Shown: piece by piece, positions 30,357 through 38,646 of the stretch
Layout: the number at the start of each line of letters is the position of its first letter
How positions within the stretch are numbered: the first letter of the stretch is position 1
Made by a program: the position numbers and the translations under genes
The notes under the pieces: generated by a model
Told to the model about the DNA's origin: nothing
Database searches by the model: none
The model's input: only the letters and a program-made list of their open reading frames with translations
From: Streptomyces hygroscopicus
GTDB lineage: Bacteria > Actinomycetota > Actinomycetes > Streptomycetales > Streptomycetaceae
NCBI GenBank assembly: GCA_002021875.1
Contig: CP018627.1
Location: forward strand, 10,726,001 to 10,790,000
Length of the DNA: 64,000 nucleotides
Direction: 5' to 3'

Positions 30357-31637
30357 TCAGCAGACGCCGTCGCCCGGCTTCGGGTTCCCGAGCCCGAAGA
30401 GCGGCCGCAGCTTCAGCCCGGCCCAGGTGCCGAGGAGGGCGAAGCCGCCCCAGACCCAGCCGTGCAGGCTGCCGGAGGCGATGCCCGCGAGGTAGGCGCC
30501 GATGTTGCAGCCCCCCGCCAGCCGGGCACCGATGCCCATCAGCACGCCGCCGAGCACCGCCGCGGTCGCCGTCCGCCACGGCACGCCGCGGTGGAGCGTC
30601 CAGGTGCCGCCGAGCGCCGCGGCGACCGCCGCGCCGATCATGATGCCGATGTCGGTGAGACTGGTCTTGTCGGCGAGCACCGGCCCGGCGAGCATCTCCT
30701 TGTTCCCGGGCTGCTGCCACCAGCTCCAGCTCTCCGGGTGGCCGCCGAGCGCGCGTACCAGCTCCGCGCCCCACAGGCTGAAGGCACTGGTGACGCCCCA
30801 GGCGCCGCCCGAGACGAGCAGCACCCCGGCGCCCAGCACGGCCAGCGCCAGGGCGCCGACCGCCAGCGGCCAGGAGCCGCGCAGGACGCGGGCGGCGGCA
30901 CCGCGCGCGGAGGGCACCGGACCGATCGGCGGCGGGTTGCGGCGGGCCTGGACGCTACGGCTGACCAGGACGATGGCGGCGAGCACGAGGATCGTCACCG
31001 CCCAGGAGCCGAACCAGCCGATGTGGTCCGCCATGACGACCGGCTCCAGCGACGGCAGGTCCTTCCACAGGTCGAACTGCCAGGCGGCCAGGGTCGCACC
31101 GCCGATGAAGCCACCGAGCGTGAGCACGATCGACGTCTGCCCCGAGCCGACCGCGAAGAGGGTGCCGGAGGCGCAGGCCCCACCGAGCTGCATGCCGACC
31201 GCGAAGACGAACGAGCCGATCAGCAGCCCGAAGCCCAGCGGTCCGCCCGAGGGCGCCGGCACGGACCCGAACAGCCCGGTCTTCGTGCCGATGAGCAGGG
31301 CGAACAGCGTGGCCGTGGTGCCCAGCAGCAGAGTGTGGGCGCGCAGGCCGGTGCCGTTGCCGACGGCCACCAGCTGCCGCCAGGCGGAGGTGAAGCCGAA
31401 GCGGGAGTGGAAGAGGGCGATTCCCAGGGCGAGGCCGAGCAGCAGCAGAACGCCGGGCATGGCCCCGTGGGCGGACCACACATACGCGGTCAGCGCCGCG
31501 CCGAGCAGCCCGGACACGGCGAGCGGCACCCGGCGCACCGGCGGCGCGGCGGGCGCCTCCGGCCGGGGCACGGAGGTGGGTGAGGGGGACAGCAGCGCGG
31601 CGGTCTTCGCTGCCTCGGCGGGCGGGGCGGTGGTCAC
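30357..31637 (-). CDS. YeeE/YedE-family (TsuA-like) thiosulfate/sulfur transporter
   Basis: 426 aa, GTG start. A Pro/Ala-rich N-terminus precedes about ten membrane helices in two inverted halves. The conserved Cys motifs of TsuA-type transporters are present (GGACASGTLF in the first half, GGCNIGAYLAG in the second), and the protein ends in a further Cys. In the family these cysteines relay thiosulfate through the membrane. A small Cys-containing leader ORF and GC-rich palindromes precede it, consistent with control by sulfur supply. Confidence 0.9.
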   Translation of the reverse strand: MTTAPPAEAAKTAALLSPSPTSVPRPEAPAAPPVRRVPLAVSGLLGAALTAYVWSAHGAMPGVLLLLGLALGIALFHSRFGFTSAWRQLVAVGNGTGLRAHTLLLGTTATLFALLIGTKTGLFGSVPAPSGGPLGFGLLIGSFVFAVGMQLGGACASGTLFAVGSGQTSIVLTLGGFIGGATLAAWQFDLWKDLPSLEPVVMADHIGWFGSWAVTILVLAAIVLVSRSVQARRNPPPIGPVPSARGAAARVLRGSWPLAVGALALAVLGAGVLLVSGGAWGVTSAFSLWGAELVRALGGHPESWSWWQQPGNKEMLAGPVLADKTSLTDIGIMIGAAVAAALGGTWTLHRGVPWRTATAAVLGGVLMGIGARLAGGCNIGAYLAGIASGSLHGWVWGGFALLGTWAGLKLRPLFGLGNPKPGDGVC

Positions 31638-31687
31638 GTGCGGACTCCGGAGACGTTCGAAAGGGGGGCATCACGCTGGGCGGGAGG

Positions 31688-31744
31688 GCCCGGCCGGGCG
31701 GCGCGGCGCCGGGCGGCGGCGCGCGGTGGGGAAACCGGCCGGTT
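31688..31744 (-). promoter_or_regulatory. Palindromes between leader peptide and transporter (possible attenuator)
   Basis: Two self-complementary 12-mers, GCCCGGCCGGGC (31688-31699) and AACCGGCCGGTT (31733-31744), lie between the leader stop (31750) and the transporter start. They could form alternative RNA structures. This is inference from position only. Confidence 0.35.
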
Positions 31745-31749
31745 CCGGC

Positions 31750-31833
31750 TCAGCGGCGACAGAGGCCGTCGTCGACGCACCACGCCGAGTTCGCGAACAG
31801 CGCGAGACGCAGCGGACGGGCGGGTGCGGACAT
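31750..31833 (-). CDS. 27-aa Cys-containing leader peptide upstream of the sulfur transporter
   Basis: Small ORF beginning MSAPARPL and ending WCVDDGLCRR, then stop. It has no Shine-Dalgarno. A -10-like TATCCT (minus strand) lies seven bases before the ATG, which would make the mRNA leaderless. Actinobacteria carry leaderless Cys-rich small ORFs that attenuate sulfur-assimilation genes in response to cysteine; this ORF fits by position (113 bp before a thiosulfate-type transporter), size and the two C-terminal cysteines. It lacks a Cys-Cys run, so the mechanism may differ. Confidence 0.6.
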   Translation of the reverse strand: MSAPARPLRLALFANSAWCVDDGLCRR

Positions 31834-31847
31834 GAAGACGAGGATAT

Positions 31848-31871
31848 GGTCCGGATTTCAAAAACTGGACC
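31848..31871. promoter_or_regulatory. 24-bp imperfect palindrome upstream of leader ORF
   Basis: GGTCCGGATTTC followed directly by AAAAACTGGACC: 9 of 12 positions pair. It overlaps where the -35 region of the leader transcript should be. Candidate operator for an unidentified regulator, possibly the adjacent XRE-cupin protein. Confidence 0.45.
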
Positions 31872-31923
31872 CCGGTCTCACCATGTGATCTGTGGAGTCA
31901 GCCACAGACGGCTCCCGGGACGG

Positions 31924-32511
31924 TCAGTGCCCGGCCGGTGCCAGATGCGCGCGCTCTCCCTGCGCGCCGAAGAGGGTGAGCACCTCCGCGGACCGGCCGT
32001 CGGCGCTGCCGATCCAGTGCGGTATGCGGGTGTCGAACTCCGCCGCCTCACCGGCTCCGAGCCGGAACTCCCGCTCGCCGAGCAGAAACCTGACGTGTCC
32101 GTCGAGGACGTAGAACCACTCGTACCCCTCGTGGGTCTGCAGCTTCATCGTGGGTGACCGGCCGGCGGGCGGATAGATCACCTTGTACGCCTGGACACCG
32201 CCGGCCCGCCTGGTCAGCGGCACCATCACCAGCCCGGACCGCCGCACCGGCCGCAAGTGGATGCGCGGGTCGCCGGTGGGCGGTGCCGCGACGAGATCGT
32301 CGAGCGGGACGCCGTGCGCCCGGGCCAGCGGCAGCAGCTGCTCCAGCGTGGGGCGGAGCTTGCCGTTCTCGAGCCGGGACAGGGTGCTCGCCGTGAGGCC
32401 GGTCTCGTTCGCCAGCGCCGCCAGTGTGGCGCTCCGCGCCCGGCGCAGGGCACGCAGTCGCGGCCCGACTCCGGCCAGAACGTCTTCCGCGGGGTTGTCC
32501 GGGTTGTCCAT
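31924..32511 (-). CDS. XRE-family regulator with C-terminal cupin domain
   Basis: 195 aa from the ATG ending at 32511, with a G-rich ribosome site just upstream. The helix-turn-helix covers about residues 20-75 (LAALANETGLTASTLSRLEN). A cupin sensor follows (HEGYEWFYVLDGHVRFLL, then GAGEAAEFDTRIPHWIG). Proteins of this type sense small metabolites, often amino acids or sulfur compounds. It is on the same strand as the downstream transporter but separated by 286 bp with its own promoter signals. Confidence 0.92.
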   Translation of the reverse strand: MDNPDNPAEDVLAGVGPRLRALRRARSATLAALANETGLTASTLSRLENGKLRPTLEQLLPLARAHGVPLDDLVAAPPTGDPRIHLRPVRRSGLVMVPLTRRAGGVQAYKVIYPPAGRSPTMKLQTHEGYEWFYVLDGHVRFLLGEREFRLGAGEAAEFDTRIPHWIGSADGRSAEVLTLFGAQGERAHLAPAGH

Positions 32512-32644
32512 CCCCCGATGATGCGGATCCGCAACTTTTCTTGCAAGAGCGAAATGGCGGCGTCGAGGCTGTCGGTACATCACCGGCGGCGAAGGCGCGT
32601 ATCGGATCACGCTCGGCACGCCGGCCGACGGAGGGGCGACTCAG

Positions 32645-33334
32645 ATGGATTCCACGCAAGGCCGACGACTCACTGCCCACGCCGGGGATCAGGGCACTGC
32701 GGACGCGGACGCCGAACAGTTCTGGGAGCGGCACTACGGCACCCGGCGCGCCTGGGACGCACATGTCAACCCGCTGCTCGCCGAGACCGCCGCACCGCTG
32801 CGCCCCGGTGCCGCCCTGGATCTGGGCTGCGGCCCCGGCGGCGACGCCATCTGGCTGGCCCAGCAGGGCTGGCACGTCACCGCCGTGGACATCTCCACCA
32901 CGGCCGTCGAACGGGTGCGGGAGCGCGCCCGCGATCTCGGCGTCGCGGACCGGGTGGCCACCGAACAGCACGATCTGGCCGGCAGTTTCCCGGCCGGCCA
33001 GTTCGATCTGGTCTCCGCCCAGTACTTCCACACCCCGTTCTCGTTGCCCCGCAGCCGAGTCCTGCGCACCGCCGCAGGGGCGCTGCGCCCTGACGGTCTC
33101 CTGCTGATCGTCGATCACGGCTCCACCGCGCCCTGGTCGTGGAACCAGGACCCCGACATCCACTACCCCACGCCCACCGAGATCGCCGCCGAACTCGATC
33201 TCGACCCCGCGCACTGGTCCGTGCTGCGCGCCGAGATGCCCGGCCGCCAGGCCACCGGACCCGCTGGTGAGACCGCCACCGTCATCGACAACGTCCTGCT
33301 CGTCCAGCGGCGCGACCGCCGAATGGCCGCCTGA
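32645..33334 (+). CDS. Class I SAM-dependent methyltransferase (TehB-like)
   Basis: 229 aa. N-terminal FWERHYGTRRAWDAHVNPLL, then SAM-binding motif I LDLGCGPGGDAIWLAQQGW, acidic motif VTAVDIS, and a C-terminal beta strand VIDNVLLVQRR. The layout matches TehB/thiopurine-type small-molecule methyltransferases that detoxify metalloid or thiol compounds. Substrate not determinable. The DinB-like gene follows after 34 bp, so the two probably share a transcript. Divergent from the XRE-cupin gene. Confidence 0.88.
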   Translation: MDSTQGRRLTAHAGDQGTADADAEQFWERHYGTRRAWDAHVNPLLAETAAPLRPGAALDLGCGPGGDAIWLAQQGWHVTAVDISTTAVERVRERARDLGVADRVATEQHDLAGSFPAGQFDLVSAQYFHTPFSLPRSRVLRTAAGALRPDGLLLIVDHGSTAPWSWNQDPDIHYPTPTEIAAELDLDPAHWSVLRAEMPGRQATGPAGETATVIDNVLLVQRRDRRMAA

Positions 33335-33368
33335 ACCACCCGACTTCACGACGCAGGAGAGTGACTCG

Positions 33369-33878
33369 ATGCAAGGAAACAGTGCCCAGCGATCCCGGAC
33401 CCGGGTGAAGGACACCGGCCCTCCGGCGACCGGCCCCGATGAGAAGGCCACCCTGCGGGCCTTCCTCGACTATCTGCGGAACTCGGTCGCGGACAAGGTC
33501 GCGGGCGTATCGGAACCGCAGGTCCGAACGGGCGGAGTGCCCTCGGGCACCAGCCTTCTCGGACTGCTCAAGCACCTGGCGTTCGTCGAGCGGTTCTACT
33601 TCCTCGGTGAGGATGCCGGCGACTGGCCCGCGACCATGCGGCCGTCCGCACAGGACACCATCGACGGCGTGCTCGCCGACTACCGCAAGACCGTCGAGCG
33701 GGCGAACCGGGTCATCGACGCCTGCCCCGATCTGGCTCTCCCCGCTCCGCGAGCCCCGCGCCGGGGCGCGGCGCCGTCGATGCGCTGGGTCCTGGTGCAC
33801 ATGATCGAGGAGACCGGCCGGCACGCCGGCCACGCCGACATCCTCCGCGAGCGGATCGACGGATTCACCGGCCGCTGA
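33369..33878 (+). CDS. DinB/DUF664-family protein
   Basis: 169 aa, ATG preceded by GCAGGAGAG. A four-helix bundle is suggested, with the family's histidines in place: LLKHLAFVERFYF near the middle and RHAGHADILRERIDG at the end. In the DinB superfamily these three His bind a metal, and several members are thiol-dependent transferases (mycothiol or bacillithiol). The partner enzyme or substrate is unknown. Probably co-transcribed with the methyltransferase upstream. Confidence 0.88.
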   Translation: MQGNSAQRSRTRVKDTGPPATGPDEKATLRAFLDYLRNSVADKVAGVSEPQVRTGGVPSGTSLLGLLKHLAFVERFYFLGEDAGDWPATMRPSAQDTIDGVLADYRKTVERANRVIDACPDLALPAPRAPRRGAAPSMRWVLVHMIEETGRHAGHADILRERIDGFTGR

Positions 33879-34011
33879 CACCGGCTACCGCCAAGGAGGA
33901 CCGATCTCACAGCCCAGCAGCCGCGGCCAGGTGCTGAAGATCCTCCGTGGCTGACCGGGGCGGCGTCTGACGCACCACTCGGGGCGACTTCCGGCGAGGG
34001 CGGCGCCGGTG

Positions 34012-34773
34012 TCAGCCGTCGGCGCCCCGCTCGGCGGTGTCCGCGAGGCCGACGTACATCGAGTGGTGGAGCTCCGCGACATGGTCCCGGAGGAGGCCGG
34101 CCGCCAAGGTGGCGTCCTGCGCGCCGAGCGCGGCCCGGATGGCCTTGTGCTGCTCGTTGCTGCTGCGGAGGTAGTCCATCGGGTACGGCAGGAAGTACGC
34201 GTACAGCTCTCCGGTGACCCGCTGGTACATCCCCAGGGCGGCGGACAGTCCGGCGCCCTCGGCGAGGGCCAGATGGAACCGCTGGTCGCTGGCGTGGAAC
34301 TCGGCCCAGCTCTCGGCCGCGTCCATCTCCCGGATGCATTGATCGAGCCGGTCGAGCCCGGTCCGATCGAGCCGCTCGGCGGCCAGATGCGCGAAACCGG
34401 ACTCCAGCACGATGCGCTCGTCGATCAGCCGGTGGACCCGTTCGCTGTCCTCCCGGTACGCGGCGACCTGTGCCACGGTGCGGCGGCGGGGCCGCTCCGC
34501 GATGAAGGTGCCGCCCGTGCGCCCCGGGCGCCGCTCGACCACGCCTTCGCGCTCCAGGGTGCCGAAGGCCCGGCGGACGGTGATCTCGCCGACTCCGAGC
34601 GCCGCCGCCGTGGCCCGGACGTTGGGCAGCCGCTCGCCGGGCGCCAGCAGGCCCAGGTCGACCGCCAGGGAGATCCGGGCCCGAACGGTGTCGACGGCGC
34701 TGGTGCGGCGGATCGCGGCGAGGGCGCTGCTGGTCAGGGCGCTCGGTGCGCCGGACGGTTCCTGGATCGCCAT
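34012..34773 (-). CDS. GntR/FadR-family transcriptional regulator
   Basis: 253 aa. Winged helix near residues 25-85 (PGERLPNVRATAAALGVGEITVRRAFGTLEREGVVERR) and an all-helical FCD ligand domain with metal-binding-type His/Asp positions (HASDQRFHLAL, then HKAIRAAL and LRDHVAELHHSMY). Divergent from the nitrilase/permease operon with a 151-bp gap, which it most likely controls. Confidence 0.92.
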   Translation of the reverse strand: MAIQEPSGAPSALTSSALAAIRRTSAVDTVRARISLAVDLGLLAPGERLPNVRATAAALGVGEITVRRAFGTLEREGVVERRPGRTGGTFIAERPRRRTVAQVAAYREDSERVHRLIDERIVLESGFAHLAAERLDRTGLDRLDQCIREMDAAESWAEFHASDQRFHLALAEGAGLSAALGMYQRVTGELYAYFLPYPMDYLRSSNEQHKAIRAALGAQDATLAAGLLRDHVAELHHSMYVGLADTAERGADG

Positions 34774-34924
34774 GCCCTCAGAGTAGGGGCCTCGTGGCCT
34801 CCTCACGGCCTGCGGACGAGGGCCGCCGCTTTGCGGAACCGTGACCTCCGGGGGTTTACCTGATCAAAGTGAGCATGTTTTCATGGCTCGCATTCACCCC
34901 TGGACGCCCACTCCAAAGGCACTG

Positions 34925-35728
34925 ATGAAGATCTCCGGACTGCAGACGGCGGGAACGCCCGGCGACGTCGACGCCAACCTCCACGAACTGGACGCGGCGT
35001 GCCGCCGGGCCCGCGCCGAAGGCGCCGAACTGCTGATCACCACCGAGCTGTTCGTCACCGGCTACGACATCGGGGACGCCGTCCGGGATCTGGCCCGCAC
35101 CGACCTGCTGTCACCGGCCCGGGAAATCGCCGCCTCCCACGGCATCGCGCTCGTCCTCGGGGCGCCCGAGTACGACTCCGGCGCCTGCTACAACAGCGCC
35201 TTCTTCATCGACCCGGCCGGAGCGGTCCTCGCCCGGCACCGCAAGAACCATCTCTTCGGCGAACTCGACCGCAGGTACTTCACCCCGGGCGACCGGCCCG
35301 CCCCCGTCATCGACTACGAGGGCGTCCGGATCGCGATGCTGATCTGCTACGACGTGGAGTTCCCGGAGAACGTGCGGGCCGCCGCCCTCGCCGGCGCGGA
35401 CCTCGTCGCGGTCCCGACCGCCCAGATGCAACCGTACGAGTTCATCGCCGAGCACCTGCTGAGGGTGCGCGCCTGGGAAAACCAGATCTACATCGCCTAC
35501 GTCAACCATGACGGCGACGAGGGTTCACTGCGCTACGTCGGCCGCAGCTCCATCGTGAGCCCGTCGGCGACCGTGCTGGACAGCGTCGAACACGGCAACC
35601 GGCTGCTCTTCGCGACCGTGGACCCACACACGGTCCGGCAAGCGCGCAAGGCCAATCCGTACCTGGCCGACCTCCGGCCAGACCTCTTCACCCCGTCCGC
35701 CCGCGCCACCAAGGACCCGTCATGCTGA
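34925..35728 (+). CDS. Carbon-nitrogen hydrolase (nitrilase superfamily)
   Basis: 267 aa from ATG 34925 (AAAGG six bases upstream); in-frame starts at 34841 and 34883 add non-homologous residues and lack ribosome sites. The catalytic triad is visible: Glu in TTELFVTGY, Lys in RHRKNHLFG and Cys in MLICYDVEFPEN. It should hydrolyse a linear amide or omega-amide in the cytoplasm. It overlaps the next gene by 7 bp. With an amino-acid permease and GntR regulator beside it, a role in uptake and deamidation of a small amide/amine nutrient is likely. Confidence 0.9.
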   Translation: MKISGLQTAGTPGDVDANLHELDAACRRARAEGAELLITTELFVTGYDIGDAVRDLARTDLLSPAREIAASHGIALVLGAPEYDSGACYNSAFFIDPAGAVLARHRKNHLFGELDRRYFTPGDRPAPVIDYEGVRIAMLICYDVEFPENVRAAALAGADLVAVPTAQMQPYEFIAEHLLRVRAWENQIYIAYVNHDGDEGSLRYVGRSSIVSPSATVLDSVEHGNRLLFATVDPHTVRQARKANPYLADLRPDLFTPSARATKDPSC

Positions 35729-37161
35729 CCGACTCCGACGCGCACGCGTCCTCCACCCGGCAATCGGCACAAGCGAATCTGTCGGGGCGGCTCGGCACCG
35801 GTGCCATCGTCTTCATGGTGATCGCCGCCGCCGCGCCCCTGACGGTGGTCGGCGGCAATGTCCCGCTCGCCATCGCGGGCGGCCCCGGCGCCGGAGCCCC
35901 CGTCGGCTTCGCCCTCGCCTCGCTGGTCCTGCTGGTGTTCGCGGTCGGCTTCGTCACCATGACGCCCCACGTTCCGCAGGCCGGCGCCTTCTACGCCTAC
36001 GCCACCCGTGGCCTGGGGGACCGCGTCGGAGTGGGCACGGCCGCCGTCGCGCTCGTCGCGTACACGGCGATCCAGGTCGGTGTCTACGGCTACCTGGGCT
36101 GGGCCGTCAACGATGTCCTGCACACCTTCGGCGGGCCCACCCTGCCCTGGTGGGTATGGGCGCTCGCAGCCCTGGGCATCGTGGCCCTCCTCGGCTACCG
36201 CCATATCGACCTCAGCTCCAAGGTCCTCGGCGTCGCACTCGTCCTGGAGATCGTGGTGGTGCTGGTCCTGGACGCGGGGATCTTCGCCCGGGGCGGCGCC
36301 CACGGTGTCAACGTCGAGTCGTTCACCCCGCATGCGGCGCTCTCCGGACCGCTGGGCGTGGCCGTGCTGTTCGCGATCACCGGATTCATCGGTTTCGAGG
36401 CCACCGCCGTCTTCCGGGACGAGGCCCGTGACCCGGAGCGGACCATCCCCCGGGCCACCTACCTCGCCGTCCTGATCATCGGCGGCTTCTACACGCTGTC
36501 CTGCTGGGCGCTGGTCCTGGCGGCGGGCACCGATGACGCCTCGGCCGTGGCCCAGAAGACCGTGGACAGCCAGGGCAACATGCTCATGGACACCGCCCAG
36601 ACCTACGTCGGCACCGCGCTGCGGGACGTCATGCAGGTACTGCTGCTCAGCAGCCTCTTCGCCTGCGTGCTGTCCTTCCACAACGTCATCGCCCGCTACA
36701 CCTTCACCCTCGCCCGCCAGGACCTCCTCCCCGCACGGCTGGGCGTCGTCCACCCGCGCCACCACTCGCCGTCCGTCTCCTCGGTCGTCCAGACCGTCAC
36801 CGCGCTGGCCCTGGTCGTCGCCTGCGCCGTCATCGGACTGGATCCGCTGGTGGGTGTCTTCGGCTCCATGGCGGGGTTGGCGACGGTGGGCATGATCCTG
36901 CTCATGCTCATCACGTCCGTCGCCGTGGTCGCCTTCTTCGCGCGCAACGCCCAGCTCTCCGCGGGCAGGCCCTGGCAGACCCGGATCGCCCCGCTGCTGG
37001 CCGTGGCCGGACTGCTGACCGCGCTGTGGCTGGTGTTCTCCAACTTCACCCTCGTCACCGGTGGTGGCGTGGGCGTGAGCATCGTCCTCGGCGTCATCCC
37101 CTTCCTCGCGCTCATCGCCGGCCTGGTCCGAGGGGCTCACGGCCCGCGGGGGCGCATCTGA
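35722..37161 (+). CDS. APC-family amino acid/polyamine permease
   Basis: 479 aa with about 12 membrane helices. The APC start signature follows helix 1 (GTGAIVFMVIAAAAPLTVVGG), and VLFAITGFIGFEATAVFRDEARDPERTIPRA is the characteristic helix 6 to loop region. Overlaps the nitrilase gene by 7 bp, so translationally coupled. It probably imports the substrate, or a precursor, of that enzyme. Confidence 0.93.
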   Translation: MLTDSDAHASSTRQSAQANLSGRLGTGAIVFMVIAAAAPLTVVGGNVPLAIAGGPGAGAPVGFALASLVLLVFAVGFVTMTPHVPQAGAFYAYATRGLGDRVGVGTAAVALVAYTAIQVGVYGYLGWAVNDVLHTFGGPTLPWWVWALAALGIVALLGYRHIDLSSKVLGVALVLEIVVVLVLDAGIFARGGAHGVNVESFTPHAALSGPLGVAVLFAITGFIGFEATAVFRDEARDPERTIPRATYLAVLIIGGFYTLSCWALVLAAGTDDASAVAQKTVDSQGNMLMDTAQTYVGTALRDVMQVLLLSSLFACVLSFHNVIARYTFTLARQDLLPARLGVVHPRHHSPSVSSVVQTVTALALVVACAVIGLDPLVGVFGSMAGLATVGMILLMLITSVAVVAFFARNAQLSAGRPWQTRIAPLLAVAGLLTALWLVFSNFTLVTGGGVGVSIVLGVIPFLALIAGLVRGAHGPRGRI

Positions 37162-37196
37162 GACGCGGGCTCCGCCCGGCCGTCCAGGAGACGCGG

Positions 37197-37228
37197 CTCC
37201 GCCCGGCCGTCGTGACGGCCGGGCGGAG
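37197..37228. terminator. Bidirectional terminator between permease and araC-type gene
   Basis: Perfect 15-bp stem CTCCGCCCGGCCGTC / GACGGCCGGGCGGAG with a 2-nt loop. A second copy of the left arm occurs just upstream (about 37170-37193). Confidence 0.88.
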
Positions 37229-37230
37229 TG

Positions 37231-38097
37231 TCAGACCGCGGTCCGCTCCACGGGGATCCACAGCTCCGCGTCCGCCCGCGCCGCGTCCTGCGACAGCCGG
37301 GTGCGCAGAATCTCCGGCCCCGGCCTGCTCTGGTACGGGTTGGACGGGAACCACTGGGTGAAGACGTCCCGCCACAGGTACTGGAGCGCCTGCGGGAACG
37401 GCCCGGAGTTCTCGAAGACGGCCCATGTTCCCGCCGGGACGACGAGCTCGTCCAGGTCCTCGGGGGCGGCGGCTCCGGTCACCACCGCGTGGTAGTAGTC
37501 GAGTTCGGTGCCCTCCGCCCGGCTCGGGTCGAGGTTGTCGCTCACTCCCAGGATCCCCTCCGGCTCCTGATCGGACAGGGCGGTGATCCGCCCGATCGTC
37601 TCCTGGCCGATACCTCGGATGAACTCCGCGATCCGCGGATTCACCCCCTCATGGACGAGCGGGACCCGGACCTTCTTGCCGACCACCTGGAATCGCTCCT
37701 TCTCCACGACCCGGTATCGCATGCTGCTGCTCCCTTCGACAATGAGGCGGAAGGACATCCGCGGCTGGGAGCGCAGTACGGCACCTGCCCGCCGGGCGTC
37801 ACCCGGCCCCACACCGTGCATGGCCCGGAACGCACGCGCGAACGCCTCGCCCGAGCCGTAGCCGTAGCGCACCGCGATCTCCAGGAGCGTCCGCTCCCCG
37901 GCGAGCACCTCGGCCCCCGCGATGGTGAGCCTCCTGCGCCGGATGTACTCCGACAGCGGGATCCCCGCCAGCGCGGAGAACAGCCGGCGGAAGTGGTACT
38001 CCGACGTCACCGCGATCCGCGCCAACTCGGCCGTCTCGATCCGCTGATCGAGATGCGACTCGATATGTTCCAGGGCCTTGTTCAGCCGCTCCAGCAC
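37231..38097 (-). CDS. AraC-family regulator with GyrI-like effector domain
   Basis: 288 aa. Two helix-turn-helix motifs fill residues 1-105 (HFRRLFSALAGIPLSEYIR and YGSGEAFARAFRAMHGV). The rest is a GyrI-like small-molecule-binding domain (VGKKVRVPL, VPAGTWAVFENSGPFP, ELWIPVE at the end). The arrangement is that of Rob/BltR-type sensors of hydrophobic drugs. No obvious target gene adjoins it. Confidence 0.92.
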   Translation of the reverse strand: MLERLNKALEHIESHLDQRIETAELARIAVTSEYHFRRLFSALAGIPLSEYIRRRRLTIAGAEVLAGERTLLEIAVRYGYGSGEAFARAFRAMHGVGPGDARRAGAVLRSQPRMSFRLIVEGSSSMRYRVVEKERFQVVGKKVRVPLVHEGVNPRIAEFIRGIGQETIGRITALSDQEPEGILGVSDNLDPSRAEGTELDYYHAVVTGAAAPEDLDELVVPAGTWAVFENSGPFPQALQYLWRDVFTQWFPSNPYQSRPGPEILRTRLSQDAARADAELWIPVERTAV

Positions 38098-38207
38098 CTC
38101 GGTCTCCTTCCCTGACGCCCCTCACGGTAGGAAGTCCGCACTCTGCCGGACCCGACATCCTGTGCCCGCTCCGGTCGGGTGTGCCGGATCGCCCTGTACG
38201 CCCGTTC

Positions 38208-38234
38208 GGTCACCGTTTCATCACAACGGTGACC
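38208..38234. promoter_or_regulatory. Inverted repeat upstream of lipoprotein gene
   Basis: GGTCACCGTT and AACGGTGACC, a perfect 10-bp inverted repeat with a 7-nt spacer, in the 204-bp gap between the AraC-type gene and the lipoprotein gene, about 68 bp before the latter. Candidate operator. Nothing else is evident in the gap. Confidence 0.4.
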
Positions 38235-38301
38235 CGGCACTCCCGCCCCGCCGCCCCGGCGCCGCATGATGCACCCCACCATCGACGCCCTGGGGAGACA
38301 T

Positions 38302-38646
38302 ATGCGCACCCGTACCCTCGAAGCCGCGGCCGTCATCGCCATCACCCTGCTGCTGACCGGCTGTTCCGGCGGTGGTGACACGGGGGACAAGCGCGACCCG
38401 AGCGGCACCCCGGCCGCCGCCGAGAAGGCCGACATCACCCGGCGCTGTGTCGATGCCATCGCCGACCGGGCCGCCGCCCACAAGGGCGGAGCGGTCCGCT
38501 CCCACCCCGTCCCCGGACCGTGCGCCAGGCTGTCGGACGCCGGCTATCTGGACGCCTATATGGCAGGGCTCGAACAGGCGCACCGTGTCGCGCAGAAGGC
38601 GTCTCAGGGCGAATCCGGCAAGGCGGCCGACGGCGCGGGGAACTGA
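38302..38646 (+). CDS. Small lipoprotein, unknown function
   Basis: 114 aa from ATG 38302 (GGGGAGA upstream). The N-terminus is an arginine-led hydrophobic helix ending in the lipobox LLTGC, so the mature protein should be anchored to the outer face of the membrane. After a Gly/Asp-rich linker the domain contains RRCVDAIADRAAAH and GPCARLSDAGYLDAYMAGL, with two Cys that could form a disulfide. No family recognised. Its 3' end overlaps the convergent pentapeptide-repeat gene by 43 bp. Confidence 0.75.
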   Translation: MRTRTLEAAAVIAITLLLTGCSGGGDTGDKRDPSGTPAAAEKADITRRCVDAIADRAAAHKGGAVRSHPVPGPCARLSDAGYLDAYMAGLEQAHRVAQKASQGESGKAADGAGN

